DNA from: Gammaproteobacteria bacterium | Lineage (GTDB): Bacteria; Pseudomonadota; Gammaproteobacteria; Burkholderiales; Sulfuricellaceae | Direction: 5' to 3' | DNA length: 32,023 nt | Assembly: GCA_018823025.1 (NCBI GenBank) | Contig: JAHJJI010000109.1 | Span: 1-32,023 of the forward strand | In this document: positions 19,088 to 27,990 of the stretch, piece by piece | Layout: every line of letters begins with the position of its first letter | How positions within the stretch are numbered: position 1 is the first letter of the stretch | Made by a program: the position numbers and the translations under genes | The notes under the pieces: model-generated | Database searches by the model: none | What the model was told of the DNA's origin: nothing | The model's input: only the letters and a program-made list of their open reading frames with translations

Positions 19088-19438
19088 ATGTGGCAATATG
19101 CGTTGAAAATCGCACTCACTGCGGCTATCGTTGTGGCCATATCCGAAATCGCCAAGCGCAACTCGTTCTGGGCTGCAGCACTGGCGTCATTGCCACTTAC
19201 CTCACTGCTTGCACTCATATGGCTCTATGTCGAAACCGGCAACACCCAGAAGGTCACCGAGCTTGCGCAAGGCATTTTCTGGCTGGTTATTCCATCGCTG
19301 CTGCTGTTCATTCTGCTCCCTCTACTCCTACGTGCCGGCTGGGGTTTCTGGAGCAGTCTCAGCACCTCCTCGATAGCGACTGCCGCGGCCTATTTCGGCA
19401 TGGTATGGATACTGGAACGACTTCACATCAACACCTAG
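19088..19438 (+). CDS. DUF3147 family membrane protein
   Basis: This is a 116-residue hydrophobic protein with about four membrane segments (residues about 5-20, 25-47, 62-84, 90-110). Its start is MWQYALKIALTAAIVVAISE, and NSFWAAALASLPLTS is a polar-kinked helix pair typical of DUF3147. The function of this family is unknown. It is 8 bases downstream of the SPOR gene and probably co-transcribed. Its stop is 3 bases from the convergent stop of the AEC transporter, so no room is left for a normal terminator between them. Confidence 0.8.
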   Translation: MWQYALKIALTAAIVVAISEIAKRNSFWAAALASLPLTSLLALIWLYVETGNTQKVTELAQGIFWLVIPSLLLFILLPLLLRAGWGFWSSLSTSSIATAAAYFGMVWILERLHINT

Positions 19439-19441
19439 CCG

Positions 19442-20338
19442 TCAAAACCCCATCAGCAGCAACCACATCGGTAGCGTCACCATCGCCAGCAGTGTGGTCA
19501 CCATCACCTGTGCCGCGCTGATGCTGCCGTCCCCACCCATGCGCATCGCCAGTACGTAAGACACTGTCGAGACCGGCAGCGCGGCCATCAGCACGGCGAT
19601 GTGGAAATACACCCCGGTCAAACCAAAAGTCGATGCCAGCCCCCAAGCGATGGAGGGCAGCACCAGCAGCTTCACAATTACGCCATACCACAGGGTTCCA
19701 CGGTAGTGATTCAAACTCTGCAATTTCAAGCCAGCGCCTACGGCAATCAGTCCCATCGGCAGTGAGGCCTGGGAGAGAAGCGCGATGGGACGCTGCAATA
19801 AATCCGGCAAATGCAACCCCGCCAGGCTGAAGGAAATCCCTCCCGCAGTAGCCATGATCAGTGGATTAAACAGGATTTCCTTCAACCAGTGACCCTCGCC
19901 GTGGCGCGCCAGCGCCCACACCGAGGCCACATTAGCCATAGGAACCAGAAAACCCATCAGCAACCCGATCGCCGCCAGCCCATCCTGACCATGGAGCGAC
20001 CCCGCCACGGCCAATCCCACGTAGCTATTGAAACGGAAGGACGACTGAAACGATGCAGCAAATACTTTTGGAGGCGCGTGGAATAGATATTTCGCAACAT
20101 AACCGAGTGCCATGCCGGCCAGCATGTAAAGGATGGCCACCTCCAGCATCGGCGTGGCCGCGCCCAGATCGATCTGAAAACCAGACAGGGAATGGAACAG
20201 CAGTGCGGGGAAAAACACGTAGTAAATCAACCGGTCCAGTTGAGGCCAGAAATCGTCGCTCAAACAGAACCACCGGCGCAGCCCGTAGCCGAGCAGGATC
20301 AAGGCGAAAATGGGAATGATGGCCTGCGCTACAGACAT
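19442..20338 (-). CDS. AEC-family (auxin efflux carrier-like) transporter
   Basis: This is a 298-residue inner-membrane protein with about ten hydrophobic segments in two similar halves. It begins MSVAQAIIPIFALILLGYGL, as members of the AEC/BASS-like carrier superfamily do. Family motifs seen are the YYVFFPALLFHSL segment of helix 2 and ALLSQASLPMGLIAVGAGL opening the second half. Bacterial members export or take up organic anions such as malate or malonate; the substrate here cannot be read from sequence. The ATG has GAGG 6 bases upstream. It lies downstream of dctM on the same strand but beyond a strong hairpin terminator. Confidence 0.88.
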   Translation of the reverse strand: MSVAQAIIPIFALILLGYGLRRWFCLSDDFWPQLDRLIYYVFFPALLFHSLSGFQIDLGAATPMLEVAILYMLAGMALGYVAKYLFHAPPKVFAASFQSSFRFNSYVGLAVAGSLHGQDGLAAIGLLMGFLVPMANVASVWALARHGEGHWLKEILFNPLIMATAGGISFSLAGLHLPDLLQRPIALLSQASLPMGLIAVGAGLKLQSLNHYRGTLWYGVIVKLLVLPSIAWGLASTFGLTGVYFHIAVLMAALPVSTVSYVLAMRMGGDGSISAAQVMVTTLLAMVTLPMWLLLMGF

Positions 20339-20365
20339 GTCGCCTCAACAGGATTGCAATAGGAG

Positions 20366-20401
20366 ATTAAACAAGAACGCCCCGCAATCAGGCGGGGCGT
20401 T
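20366..20401 (-). terminator. Intrinsic terminator of the dctQM transcript
   Basis: AACGCCCCGC (20376-20385) and GCGGGGCGTT (20392-20401) form a perfect 10-bp stem with a 6-base loop. On the minus strand it lies 18 bases after the dctM stop, and a U-rich CTTGTTTAATC follows. Confidence 0.85.
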
Positions 20402-20419
20402 CCACGAAGAAAAAACAGC

Positions 20420-21709
20420 TTATTTATACAGCAGATTCGGCAACCACATGGATATCTCCGGCACGTAGGTAATCAGGCCGAGATAGAGCAACATAACACC
20501 TACCCATGGAAGTGTTGCGATGGAAACTTCGGTCAGCCCCATCTTTGCCAAATGGCTGGCGACAAACAGGTTCAAGCCGACTGGTGGATGGATCATGCCA
20601 ATTTCCATATTCACTACCATGATGATGCCGAGATGAATCGGGTCGATACCCAGGGCTTTGGCAATCGGCAGGAACAGCGGTGCGAGAATCAGAACGATCG
20701 AGCTGGGCTCCATAAACTGCCCTGCCAGAATCAGGACGAGATTCACCACCAGCAAGAACATCCAGGGCTCCAGATTCTGCGCCACCACCCAGGAAGACAT
20801 CGCCTGCGGAATCTGTTCTGTAGTCAGCAAAAAGGAGAACAGGATGGCGTTGGTGATGATATAGAGCAGCATCGCGCTGGTATTGGCCGCACTCAGCAAA
20901 ACCTTGGGGACTTCCTTCCACTTCAGGTCGCGGTAAATGAACATTGCCGCAACAAAAGCATAGACAGCAGCCACCGCAGCCGCCTCGGTCGGGGTAAAAA
21001 TTCCGCCGTAAATTCCGCCGATAATGATGACCACGAGGAACATGCCCCACCAGGCATCCCTGAACGATTCCCATAATTCCCGGGACGTAGGTTTGGGCTG
21101 GGTCGGGAAGCCCTTCCGCTTGGCCTGAACATACACCAGCGACATCATGATGACTGCGAGCAGGATGCCCGGCACGATACCGGCAATGAACATCTTGCCG
21201 GCGCTCTCGCTGGTGGCAACCGCATAGATAATCATCACGATGGAAGGCGGAATCAGGATGCCCAGTGAGCCGGAAGTCGCTATTACGCCGACGGCGAAAC
21301 GCTTCGGATAGCCTGCAGCCACCATGGCTGGCAGCATCACCGAGCCGATCGCCATTACCGTGGCCGGACTGGAGCCGGAGATCGTGGCAAAAAAGGCGCT
21401 CGCCAGTACTGCGGCCATTGCCATGCCACCCGGCATCCAGCCCACCAGGTTGTTGGCGAAGCGGATGATGCGCTTGGCGATCTTTCCGTCAATCAGGAAC
21501 TGTCCTGAAAGCACGAAGAATGGCACCGCCATGATGGCGTAGCTCTCTAGCCCGGTGAACAGGCGCTGCGAGATAATGTTGACGGTATCCATCGAAAAAG
21601 TTGAAAACCCGAGCAGGAACACCAGCACGGTCATGCCGAGCGCAATGGAAATGGGTGCGCCGGTGATGAGGAGCAGCATCAGGATGGAGATGATGATCAG
21701 GAAAGTCAT
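20420..21709 (-). CDS. dctM: TRAP transporter large permease DctM
   Basis: DctM is the large membrane subunit of a TRAP transporter and carries the sodium-coupled translocation path. The 429 residues contain about 12 hydrophobic segments. Family blocks include ALGMTVLVFLLGF, FFATISGSSPATVMAIGSVM, IPPSIVMIIYAVATSESAGKMF, GGIFTPTEAAAVAAVYAF and IGMIHPPVGLNLFVASHLA. Length is normal. Its ATG overlaps the dctQ stop (21706-21709), so the two subunits are coupled. Confidence 0.95.
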   Translation of the reverse strand: MTFLIIISILMLLLITGAPISIALGMTVLVFLLGFSTFSMDTVNIISQRLFTGLESYAIMAVPFFVLSGQFLIDGKIAKRIIRFANNLVGWMPGGMAMAAVLASAFFATISGSSPATVMAIGSVMLPAMVAAGYPKRFAVGVIATSGSLGILIPPSIVMIIYAVATSESAGKMFIAGIVPGILLAVIMMSLVYVQAKRKGFPTQPKPTSRELWESFRDAWWGMFLVVIIIGGIYGGIFTPTEAAAVAAVYAFVAAMFIYRDLKWKEVPKVLLSAANTSAMLLYIITNAILFSFLLTTEQIPQAMSSWVVAQNLEPWMFLLVVNLVLILAGQFMEPSSIVLILAPLFLPIAKALGIDPIHLGIIMVVNMEIGMIHPPVGLNLFVASHLAKMGLTEVSIATLPWVGVMLLYLGLITYVPEISMWLPNLLYK

Positions 21710-22245
21710 GGCCGCACCTCCTGCTCGTGAACGACATCAATTTCACGATCTTCAGCTTCGCCGTAGGTATGGGTATGGATATGACCACTACGAAAGAAAA
21801 GCATCATCGCCTGGATGAAACGGTAGCACATCAGGCCAGAACCGAAAGGAATGGCCAGATAGATAATCCACATCGGCCATTCCAGGTCGGGAGAAATTTG
21901 GCCGGTGCCGTAGATGAAAACCACCCAGCGTGCACCAAAAAAAGCGATCACACCGGTGAAAATAATGCCCAGCGACATGGCGGTGATAATCAGAAAACGC
22001 TTCAACGAAGGACGCACCGCGTTAACCACGAAATCCACACCGATGTGGATGCCGGTACGCACACCATAGGCGGCGCCGAATTTTGCCATCCAGATAAACA
22101 GGTAAATGGTGAGTTCCTGCGCCCAACTGATGCCGGCGCCGCCCAGATAGCGCATCGCCACGGCAGCGAAGGTGACCAGCGTGGCGGTCGCCATGAAGGA
22201 AATGATGAGGATTTCTTCGAGGCGATCCAGAAGGCGGTTAATCAT
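21706..22245 (-). CDS. dctQ: TRAP transporter small permease DctQ
   Basis: DctQ is the small four-helix membrane subunit that scaffolds DctM and receives the binding protein. The 179 residues have four hydrophobic segments (about 12-30, 46-62, 84-106, 127-147), with WAQELTIYLFIWMAKFGAAY and HIGVDFVVN typical of the family. It has a His/Glu-rich polar C-terminal tail (GHIHTHTYGEAEDREID). No clear Shine-Dalgarno precedes the ATG at 22245. It is separated from dctP by 79 bases with a terminator. Confidence 0.93.
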   Translation of the reverse strand: MINRLLDRLEEILIISFMATATLVTFAAVAMRYLGGAGISWAQELTIYLFIWMAKFGAAYGVRTGIHIGVDFVVNAVRPSLKRFLIITAMSLGIIFTGVIAFFGARWVVFIYGTGQISPDLEWPMWIIYLAIPFGSGLMCYRFIQAMMLFFRSGHIHTHTYGEAEDREIDVVHEQEVRP

Positions 22246-22278
22246 ATCGGCGTCGCTTTAATTAAGATGATGCCAGGC

Positions 22279-22303
22279 AAAAAACCCCGGCTCAGAGCCG
22301 GGG
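22279..22303 (-). terminator. Intrinsic terminator between dctP and dctQ
   Basis: CCCCGGCT and AGCCGGGG pair around a 3-base loop (22285-22303), followed on the minus strand by TTTTTT. It stands 22 bases after the dctP stop. It probably stops part of the transcript, so that the binding protein is made in excess over the membrane subunits. Confidence 0.88.
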
Positions 22304-22324
22304 CAGTCGAAAAAAGCAATCTGC

Positions 22325-23341
22325 TTATTTCTTGACCAGTTGCTCTTTTTCGACTTGGGCGGCTGTGCTGTACACCGCCTGGATGATGTCCTTGCCAATT
22401 ACGTCCTCGAACTCCTTGTGCACCGGCAGCAACGCCTTATACCATTCCATCCGCTCTTTAGGAGTCTGATAGTGAATCTCAGTGGTTTTGGCCGCTTTCA
22501 CCTTGGCCAGTGCTTCGTCGTTATCCGTCTGGGCGATGCCACGTTCGAAAGCGGTCGTCTCCTTCATCGCCTGGGTCAGAGACTCGCGGATGTCAGCCGG
22601 CAGGCCATCCCAGAACTTCTTGTTGACGATCACTGCGTAGCCCAGGTAGTTGTGAGCCGACATCGTCATATGCTTCTGCACCTCATGCATCTTCTGGGTA
22701 TACAGATTGGACACAGGGTTGTCGGTACCATCCACCACGCCCTGCTGCAGGCCAGTGTACACCTCGCTGAACGCCATCACCTGCGGATTCGCGCCAAGCG
22801 CCTTCATTGTCGCATCAAGCACCTTGGAAGACTGAATGCGCATCTTCAGACCCTTGAAATCCTCCACATTAATCAGCGGCCTGTTCGCGCTCATTTGCTT
22901 GAAACCGTTATCCCAGAACGTCAACCCGGTGACCCCCTTGGTTTCCAGCTTTGCGAATAATTTCTTTCCGATGTCGCCATCCATCACCCGATACAGGGTT
23001 TCTTTATTGGGGAAGATGTAAGGCAGATCAAATACTTCGAATTCGCGTGCGCCCATCGGACCAAACTTGGAAAGCGACGGCGCCAGCATCTGCACCGCAC
23101 CAATCTGCAAGGCTTCTACCTCTTCACGATCCTTGTAGAGTTGGCTATTGGGGTAGATTTCAACCTTGACCTTACCTTTGGTCTTCTCCTCCGCCAGCTG
23201 CTTGAATTTCTCTGCCGCGCGACCCTTAGGAGTGTCGGGAGCCACCACATGACTGAACTTGATGACGATTTCCCCTGCTGCATTGGCAAGCGTGCTGACC
23301 CCGAGGGCTAGAACAAACATCATTGCTGTGCGAATTTTCAT
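22325..23341 (-). CDS. dctP: TRAP transporter dicarboxylate-binding protein DctP
   Basis: DctP is the periplasmic solute receptor of the TRAP system. The 338 residues start with a signal peptide (MKIRTAMMFVLALGVSTLANA, cut before AGE). The family fold then shows FSHVVAPDTPKGRAAEKF, the ligand-binding Arg block LKMRIQSSKVL, GLQQGVVDGTDNPVSN, and NKKFWDGLPADIRESL. It reads very like the C4-dicarboxylate DctP of Rhodobacter, so succinate, malate or fumarate are likely ligands. I used the ATG at 23341, with GGAGAAG 8 bases upstream, not an upstream start that would add 14 residues before the signal peptide. No DctB/DctD-type sensor pair is in the window. Confidence 0.94.
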   Translation of the reverse strand: MKIRTAMMFVLALGVSTLANAAGEIVIKFSHVVAPDTPKGRAAEKFKQLAEEKTKGKVKVEIYPNSQLYKDREEVEALQIGAVQMLAPSLSKFGPMGAREFEVFDLPYIFPNKETLYRVMDGDIGKKLFAKLETKGVTGLTFWDNGFKQMSANRPLINVEDFKGLKMRIQSSKVLDATMKALGANPQVMAFSEVYTGLQQGVVDGTDNPVSNLYTQKMHEVQKHMTMSAHNYLGYAVIVNKKFWDGLPADIRESLTQAMKETTAFERGIAQTDNDEALAKVKAAKTTEIHYQTPKERMEWYKALLPVHKEFEDVIGKDIIQAVYSTAAQVEKEQLVKK

Positions 23342-23429
23342 GTGACTTCTCCAAAAATTAAGGTGTTCAACCAAAATTGGCAACTACGTCAAGGAAAATC
23401 TATCTTATATAAGAGACACAAGCGCCATA

Positions 23430-24857
23430 CTATATTGCTCTCTCGAGTTTTACAATCACGCCGGGCTCTCCTTCCTGTACCCGGTAATCGCAATCTATTC
23501 CGACACCGGGCACGAATGCCAGTTTTTCCCCACTAAACAGTAGCGGCAGTCGCTGCCGTTGCCAGGGAGGCATTCCCGCCTCCTGCAACAGGTTTTTCAA
23601 ACTGCGCGTAGGCCTGAGGCAATCCGGGCGCAGACGCTCTCCACCCTGGCGCAACCTGATCGTAACCGGTGCGGAAGTGAGTCTGGCCAGACTCAAACCC
23701 TGCCCCGTTGTCCATTCAAATACCAACCGGCCACCCGACCCTGGCAAATCCAGCGCATCCTGGAGCGACCAGATTAATGCCGCTTCCGGCAACGGCGCAA
23801 GTATCTTTTTCTTACACTCGGGCAATTCCCTCGCCCCACCCACTCGAGGGCAAGTAGCAGTGGGTTCAAGATGCACCTCCCCACGATAGCGCCTGATCAC
23901 AGCACTTCCCAGGGAAATGCGAATCTGGGCATCATCACGGGCACTGCATAGTTGTTGCAGCAGGTTTTCCAACCGCCCGGCAGAAGGCATGGAAATTCCC
24001 AACTCTGCCAGCCAGTAGCGCAACAGGTTCCTGGCACGCGCCCCGGACAGTCTGTGCAGGGCATCCACCCGCAAATTGCCATTGATCACGGCAATCGCGG
24101 CATCCAGCCGAGCCAGGTCGTCAGCCAACTGCGCGCTTTCTGCCAAGTTCCGGCTGGCACGTGAAAAGGTTACACGATATCCGGGAAAGCGCTTCTCCAG
24201 TTCGGGCATGACACGGTGGCGCAGGTAATTGCGGTCGTAGGAAATATCTGCATTGCTCTCATCCTCGACCCATTGCAACTTGTGCAGTGCCGCGTAATCG
24301 AGAATCAAGCGCCGCGGCACATCGAGCAGAGGGCGAAGATAACGAGGCGTTTTCACCCCCCCCTCACCCCTCACCTCTAACCCCTCACGCATTTCACCCA
24401 TAGCGCTCAGGCCCTTCGCTCCAGCGCCACGCAGCAACTGGAGCAGCAGCGTTTCAGCCTGATCGTCAAGATGTTGCGCCAGCACGACAAAATCAGCCTG
24501 CTGTTCAGCAAACGCCTGATAGCGGGCGTCCCGCGCCAGCGCCTCCAGGCTCTCACCCGGTTGGCGCTTGAGATCGACCTTAACGACTTGCAAAGGAATG
24601 TTGTATCCGACGCACAAGCGGGCGCAAAACTCGGTCCAATCAGCCGAATTCGGGCTGATCTGATGGTTGACGTGAATAGCGGAAAGGGAGAAATTCAGGC
24701 TGGTGCGAAGTTGTGCAAGGATGTCGAGCAGAGCCACGGAATCCGCCCCGCCGCTCAGTGCCAGCGTGAGATACCGGCCCGGTTGAACCCAACTTTTTAG
24801 TTTGGCTTCGACAAACGCGGGCAGATCACTTGGCAGCAGTTTCTTTGAACTTGCCAT
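23430..24857 (-). CDS. tilS: tRNA(Ile)-lysidine synthase TilS
   Basis: TilS changes C34 of the CAU-anticodon tRNA-Ile to lysidine so that it reads AUA. The 475 residues have the PP-loop SGGADS (35-40), IHVNHQ, and [21 protein letters not shown]. The TilS substrate-binding and C-terminal domains are present, the latter with [32 protein letters not shown]. Residues about 155-171, between LSAMGEM and RYLRPLLDV, are an extra loop encoded by tandem GTGAGGG heptamers. The ATG at 24857 lies inside the end of accA (32-base overlap). Confidence 0.94.
   Translation of the reverse strand: MASSKKLLPSDLPAFVEAKLKSWVQPGRYLTLALSGGADSVALLDILAQLRTSLNFSLSAIHVNHQISPNSADWTEFCARLCVGYNIPLQVVKVDLKRQPGESLEALARDARYQAFAEQQADFVVLAQHLDDQAETLLLQLLRGAGAKGLSAMGEMREGLEVRGEGGVKTPRYLRPLLDVPRRLILDYAALHKLQWVEDESNADISYDRNYLRHRVMPELEKRFPGYRVTFSRASRNLAESAQLADDLARLDAAIAVINGNLRVDALHRLSGARARNLLRYWLAELGISMPSAGRLENLLQQLCSARDDAQIRISLGSAVIRRYRGEVHLEPTATCPRVGGARELPECKKKILAPLPEAALIWSLQDALDLPGSGGRLVFEWTTGQGLSLARLTSAPVTIRLRQGGERLRPDCLRPTRSLKNLLQEAGMPPWQRQRLPLLFSGEKLAFVPGVGIDCDYRVQEGEPGVIVKLERAI
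24361..24388. repeat. Four in-phase heptamers inside tilS
   Basis: Four adjacent heptamers of the type CCCTCAC (one is CTCTAAC) fill 24361-24388. They are the same words as the arms of the elements around der but lack the core. They are translated as part of tilS without breaking the frame. Confidence 0.75.
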
Positions 24858-25794
24858 AGCCCATCAGGCGCTCGAAACGCGATTTGAGCAGATCGTCCAG
24901 CGACTGGTCCTGAAGCTGGCGCAGGCTTTCCTGCAAGGCTTTTTTCAGGTTTTGCATGACCACGTCCGGGTCACGGTGAGCGCCGCCGAGCGGCTCGTTC
25001 ACGATCTTGTCGACCAGGCCGAGGGTTTTAAGGCGGACAGCAGTAATCCCCAGCGTTTCTGCGGCTTCCGGCGCTTTGCTCGCGCTCTTCCACAGAATTG
25101 AAGCGCAACCCTCAGGAGAAATCACGGAATAGCTCGAATATTGCAGCATCAGCGTCACATCGCCGACGCCGATGGCCAGCGCACCGCCAGAGCCGCCTTC
25201 GCCGATAATGGTGCAGATGATCGGGGTTCTGAGTTCGGCCATCACATACAGGTTACGCGCAATCGCCTCGGACTGGCCGCGTTCTTCCGCACCGATACCG
25301 GGGTAAGCGCCAGGCGTATCGATGAAGGTCATGATCGGCAGGCCGAATTTCTCTGCCTGGCGCATCAAACGCATCGCCTTTCGGTAGCCTTCGGGGCGCG
25401 GCATACCGAAATTGCGGTAGATTTTTTCCTTGGTATCGCGACCCTTCTGCTGGCCAATGACCATCACCGGTTGGCCATTGAAGCGCGCCAGACCACCCAC
25501 AATGGCCGGATCATCCGAGAAAGCGCGGTCGCCGTGCAACTCCTCGAAATCTGTAAACATATTTTGAATGTAGTCGAGCGTGTATGGCCGTTGCGGGTGC
25601 CGGGAAACCTGGGAAATCTGCCAAGAGGAAAGCTTGGCGTAAAGGTCCTTGGTCAGCGTATTGTTCTTTTTCTGTAGCCGCCCGATTTCCTCGGAGATAT
25701 CTACGGCGGAGTCATCCTGCACGAAGCGGAGCTCCTCGATCCTGGCCTCAAGTTCTGCGATCGGCTGTTCAAAATCAAGAAAAGTGGTTTTCAT
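24826..25794 (-). CDS. accA: Acetyl-CoA carboxylase carboxyltransferase subunit alpha
   Basis: AccA with AccD moves the carboxyl group from carboxy-biotin to acetyl-CoA to give malonyl-CoA for fatty acid synthesis. The 322 residues start [18 protein letters not shown]. The crotonase-like carboxyltransferase blocks are present: [54 protein letters not shown] and [20 protein letters not shown]. Length is normal. No good Shine-Dalgarno is visible before the ATG at 25794. A weak promoter-like TTTAGG-N16-TATCAT lies on the minus strand at 25827-25854. Its 3' end contains the start of tilS. Confidence 0.97.
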   Translation of the reverse strand: MKTTFLDFEQPIAELEARIEELRFVQDDSAVDISEEIGRLQKKNNTLTKDLYAKLSSWQISQVSRHPQRPYTLDYIQNMFTDFEELHGDRAFSDDPAIVGGLARFNGQPVMVIGQQKGRDTKEKIYRNFGMPRPEGYRKAMRLMRQAEKFGLPIMTFIDTPGAYPGIGAEERGQSEAIARNLYVMAELRTPIICTIIGEGGSGGALAIGVGDVTLMLQYSSYSVISPEGCASILWKSASKAPEAAETLGITAVRLKTLGLVDKIVNEPLGGAHRDPDVVMQNLKKALQESLRQLQDQSLDDLLKSRFERLMGYGKFKETAAK

Positions 25795-25826
25795 TAAGCA
25801 GGCAGTTTCAAATTCATGAAAGCGTA

Positions 25827-25854
25827 ATGATACAGGATTTCATGCCAGCCTAAA
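25827..25854 (-). promoter_or_regulatory. Weak candidate promoter for accA-tilS
   Basis: TTTAGG and TATCAT on the minus strand are separated by 16 bases, about 33 bases upstream of the accA ATG. The -35 match is poor. It is offered only because the divergent gap is short and accA needs a start site here. Confidence 0.3.
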
Positions 25855-25859
25855 CAGGT

Positions 25860-25887
25860 CTGACTCAACCTTCCATCAGGGTATAAT
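25860..25887 (+). promoter_or_regulatory. Promoter of recJ, nearly leaderless
   Basis: CTGACT (25860-25865), a 16-base spacer and a perfect TATAAT (25882-25887) form a good sigma-70-type promoter. The recJ ATG begins 7 bases after the last T of TATAAT, so transcription should start at or within a base or two of the start codon. Confidence 0.7.
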
Positions 25888-25893
25888 CGCACC

Positions 25894-27594
25894 ATGCCAA
25901 ACATAGCCTCCCGCCCCTACTCACAGCCTGACGCCAGCCGCCTGGCAGCAAGCGGCCTTCATCCGGTACTCGCCCGCATCTACGCAGCCCGTGGCATTCA
26001 GGAAATACGTCAGCTCGAACACGAGTTGGGCGCCCTGCTCCCTTACACGGATATGAAAAACATCGGGGAAATGGCGCGCCTGCTGGCGGATGCGTTAGAG
26101 GCCGACAAGCGTTTGCTGATCATCGCCGATTACGATTCCGATGGCGCCACGGCCTGCACCGTGGCAATGCGTGCTCTGCGCGAGTTCGGCGCAACGGTAG
26201 ACTACCTCGTCCCGAATCGCTTCGAATACGGCTATGGGTTGACGCCAGAGATCGTTCAGTTAGCGGAGGCACGCAAGCCCGACATCCTCATCACTGTAGA
26301 CAACGGCATCAGCAGCGTAGCGGGGGTCGAAGAGGCCAACCGACTGGGCATGCAGGTGCTGGTCACCGACCACCATCTACCTGGCGACGAACTGCCGGAT
26401 GCGGCCTGCATCGTCAATCCGAACCAGCCTGGCTGCAACTTTCCCAGCAAGAACCTGGCCGGCGTGGGCGTCATCTTCTACGTCATGCTGGCGTTACGTG
26501 CAGAGTTGCGGAATCGGGGAGCGTACAGCGCCAAGCCCGAACCCAATCTGGCCAGGCTGCTCGATCTGGTAGCGCTAGGCACAGTGGCTGACGTGGTGAA
26601 ACTGGACGATAACAACCGCATCCTGGTGCACCAGGGGCTCAAACGCATCTGTGCCGGCCGAGCCTGCTCTGGCATCAATGCATTACTGAAATTAGCCAGC
26701 AGAAAAGCTGAAAAAGCTTCGACTTACGACCTCGGCTTTGTCGTCGGCCCCCGCCTGAATGCTGCCGGACGTCTGGATGACATGGCGCTGGGAATCGAAT
26801 GCCTGCTCACTGAAAACGAGGAGCAGGCTGACTCCATAGCGCAACAGCTCGACACCCTCAACCGCGAGCGGCGCGAAATCGAGGCGGACATGCAGGAGCA
26901 AGCTCTAGCCGCGCTGGCGCAGATCGAGGTGAGTGAAAACCACTCGCTCAGCCTCTACGACCCGAACTGGCATCAAGGCGTGATCGGCATCCTTGCCTCT
27001 CGACTCAAGGACAAATACCATCGCCCGGTGATCGCCTTCGCCCGTAGCAACAACGGCGAGTTAAAAGGCTCCGGCCGATCGATCCGCGGCCTGCACCTGC
27101 GCGATGCGCTCGACCTGGTCGCCAAACGGAAACCCCACCTGCTGCAAAAATTCGGCGGTCATGCCTTCGCCGCCGGGTTGACCATCCAGGAACATCATTT
27201 CGAGGAATTCACCGCCGCTTTCGAAGAAATCGCCCAGTCCCTGCTCACCCCGGCCGACCTGGAACGCATCATCGAAAGCGACGGCAGTCTGGAAACCCCA
27301 GCCATGAATCTGCATCTGGCCAAGACCCTGACGGAGCAGGTATGGGGGCAGGGCTTCCCGCAACCGGCTTTCCAGGAAAGATTTGCGGTTAAAAGCCAAC
27401 GGGTGGTGGGCGAAAAACACCTACGGCTCAAGCTCGGCAAGGCCAACCAGGTTTTCGACGGCATCCTGTTTTTTCACAATGAGCCGCTGCCGGACTGGAT
27501 CAATGTCGTTTACCGGCTGGACGTGAACGAATACAACGGTTCGCAAAGCCTGCAATTGATGATCGAGTATTGGGAAGAAGCCAGCGCAGGGTAA
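25894..27594 (+). CDS. recJ: Single-strand-specific 5'-3' exonuclease RecJ
   Basis: RecJ degrades single-stranded DNA 5' to 3' in recombination (RecF pathway), mismatch repair and base excision repair. The 566 residues have the DHH domain: IADYDSDGAT (77-86), VDNGI (135-139), VTDHH (157-161) and DLVALGTVADVV. The DHHA1 domain has GRSIRGLHLRDAL and FGGHAFAAGLTI, followed by a C-terminal OB-like domain. The normal bacterial length and the conserved start (ASGLHPVLARIYAARGI) support the ATG at 25894, which has no Shine-Dalgarno and almost no leader. It diverges from accA and converges on the SHOCT gene, 37 bases away. Confidence 0.96.
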   Translation: MPNIASRPYSQPDASRLAASGLHPVLARIYAARGIQEIRQLEHELGALLPYTDMKNIGEMARLLADALEADKRLLIIADYDSDGATACTVAMRALREFGATVDYLVPNRFEYGYGLTPEIVQLAEARKPDILITVDNGISSVAGVEEANRLGMQVLVTDHHLPGDELPDAACIVNPNQPGCNFPSKNLAGVGVIFYVMLALRAELRNRGAYSAKPEPNLARLLDLVALGTVADVVKLDDNNRILVHQGLKRICAGRACSGINALLKLASRKAEKASTYDLGFVVGPRLNAAGRLDDMALGIECLLTENEEQADSIAQQLDTLNRERREIEADMQEQALAALAQIEVSENHSLSLYDPNWHQGVIGILASRLKDKYHRPVIAFARSNNGELKGSGRSIRGLHLRDALDLVAKRKPHLLQKFGGHAFAAGLTIQEHHFEEFTAAFEEIAQSLLTPADLERIIESDGSLETPAMNLHLAKTLTEQVWGQGFPQPAFQERFAVKSQRVVGEKHLRLKLGKANQVFDGILFFHNEPLPDWINVVYRLDVNEYNGSQSLQLMIEYWEEASAG

Positions 27595-27631
27595 GGCTCG
27601 ACGTGCGCTTTGGAACGCCCTGCAATGCGCC

Positions 27632-27922
27632 TTAGGTGATGCGTTGCAGATCCTTGAGCTTCTCCTCGTACTCCTCCTTGCCGATTTCGCTGCGCGCATA
27701 ACGCTGCCGCAGAATCTCCACGGCCTTGTCCTCGCGCTGCGCCTTGGCGCTGCCTTTTGAGGCCGCCAGGAACAGCCAGCGCAACAGAAAGACCAGCCCG
27801 GCAAGAATCAGGCCCCACCAGAGGATCATGGGTATCCAGCCGAAACCGTGGAATCCCCACCAGCCGAAATGATCCATCAAGCCGTGACCGTATCCGTAAC
27901 CATATCCACCCATACCTTTCAC
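27632..27922 (-). CDS. Small membrane protein with C-terminal SHOCT domain
   Basis: This is a 96-residue protein with a Gly/Tyr/His/Trp-rich start (MKGMGGYGYGYGHGLMDHFG). One membrane segment (about 28-53, WIPMILWWGLILAGLVFLLRWLF) and a C-terminal SHOCT domain (about 68-94, ILRQRYARSEIGKEEYEEKLKDL) follow. SHOCT is a short helical oligomerisation motif of unclear role. The His- and Trp-rich start could bind metal, but no motif proves it. It lies 68 bases downstream of the Met-rich Spy-like gene on the same strand, probably in one transcript. Confidence 0.85.
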   Translation of the reverse strand: MKGMGGYGYGYGHGLMDHFGWWGFHGFGWIPMILWWGLILAGLVFLLRWLFLAASKGSAKAQREDKAVEILRQRYARSEIGKEEYEEKLKDLQRIT

Positions 27923-27990
27923 TCCAGAATTCGGTCCCCAGAGCTCCGTTGGTGATCCACTCCATCGGAGGATGCTGGCCGGCCGAATTT

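Noticed and set aside
23408-23418. TGTCTCTTATA on the minus strand matches 11 bases of the Tn5 mosaic end
   Set aside because: Only 11 of 19 bases match, no second end or transposase is near, and the flanks belong to an ordinary tilS-dctP gap. It is also part of an AT-rich 12-bp palindrome (23403-23414). Coincidence is likelier than a transposon or library artefact.
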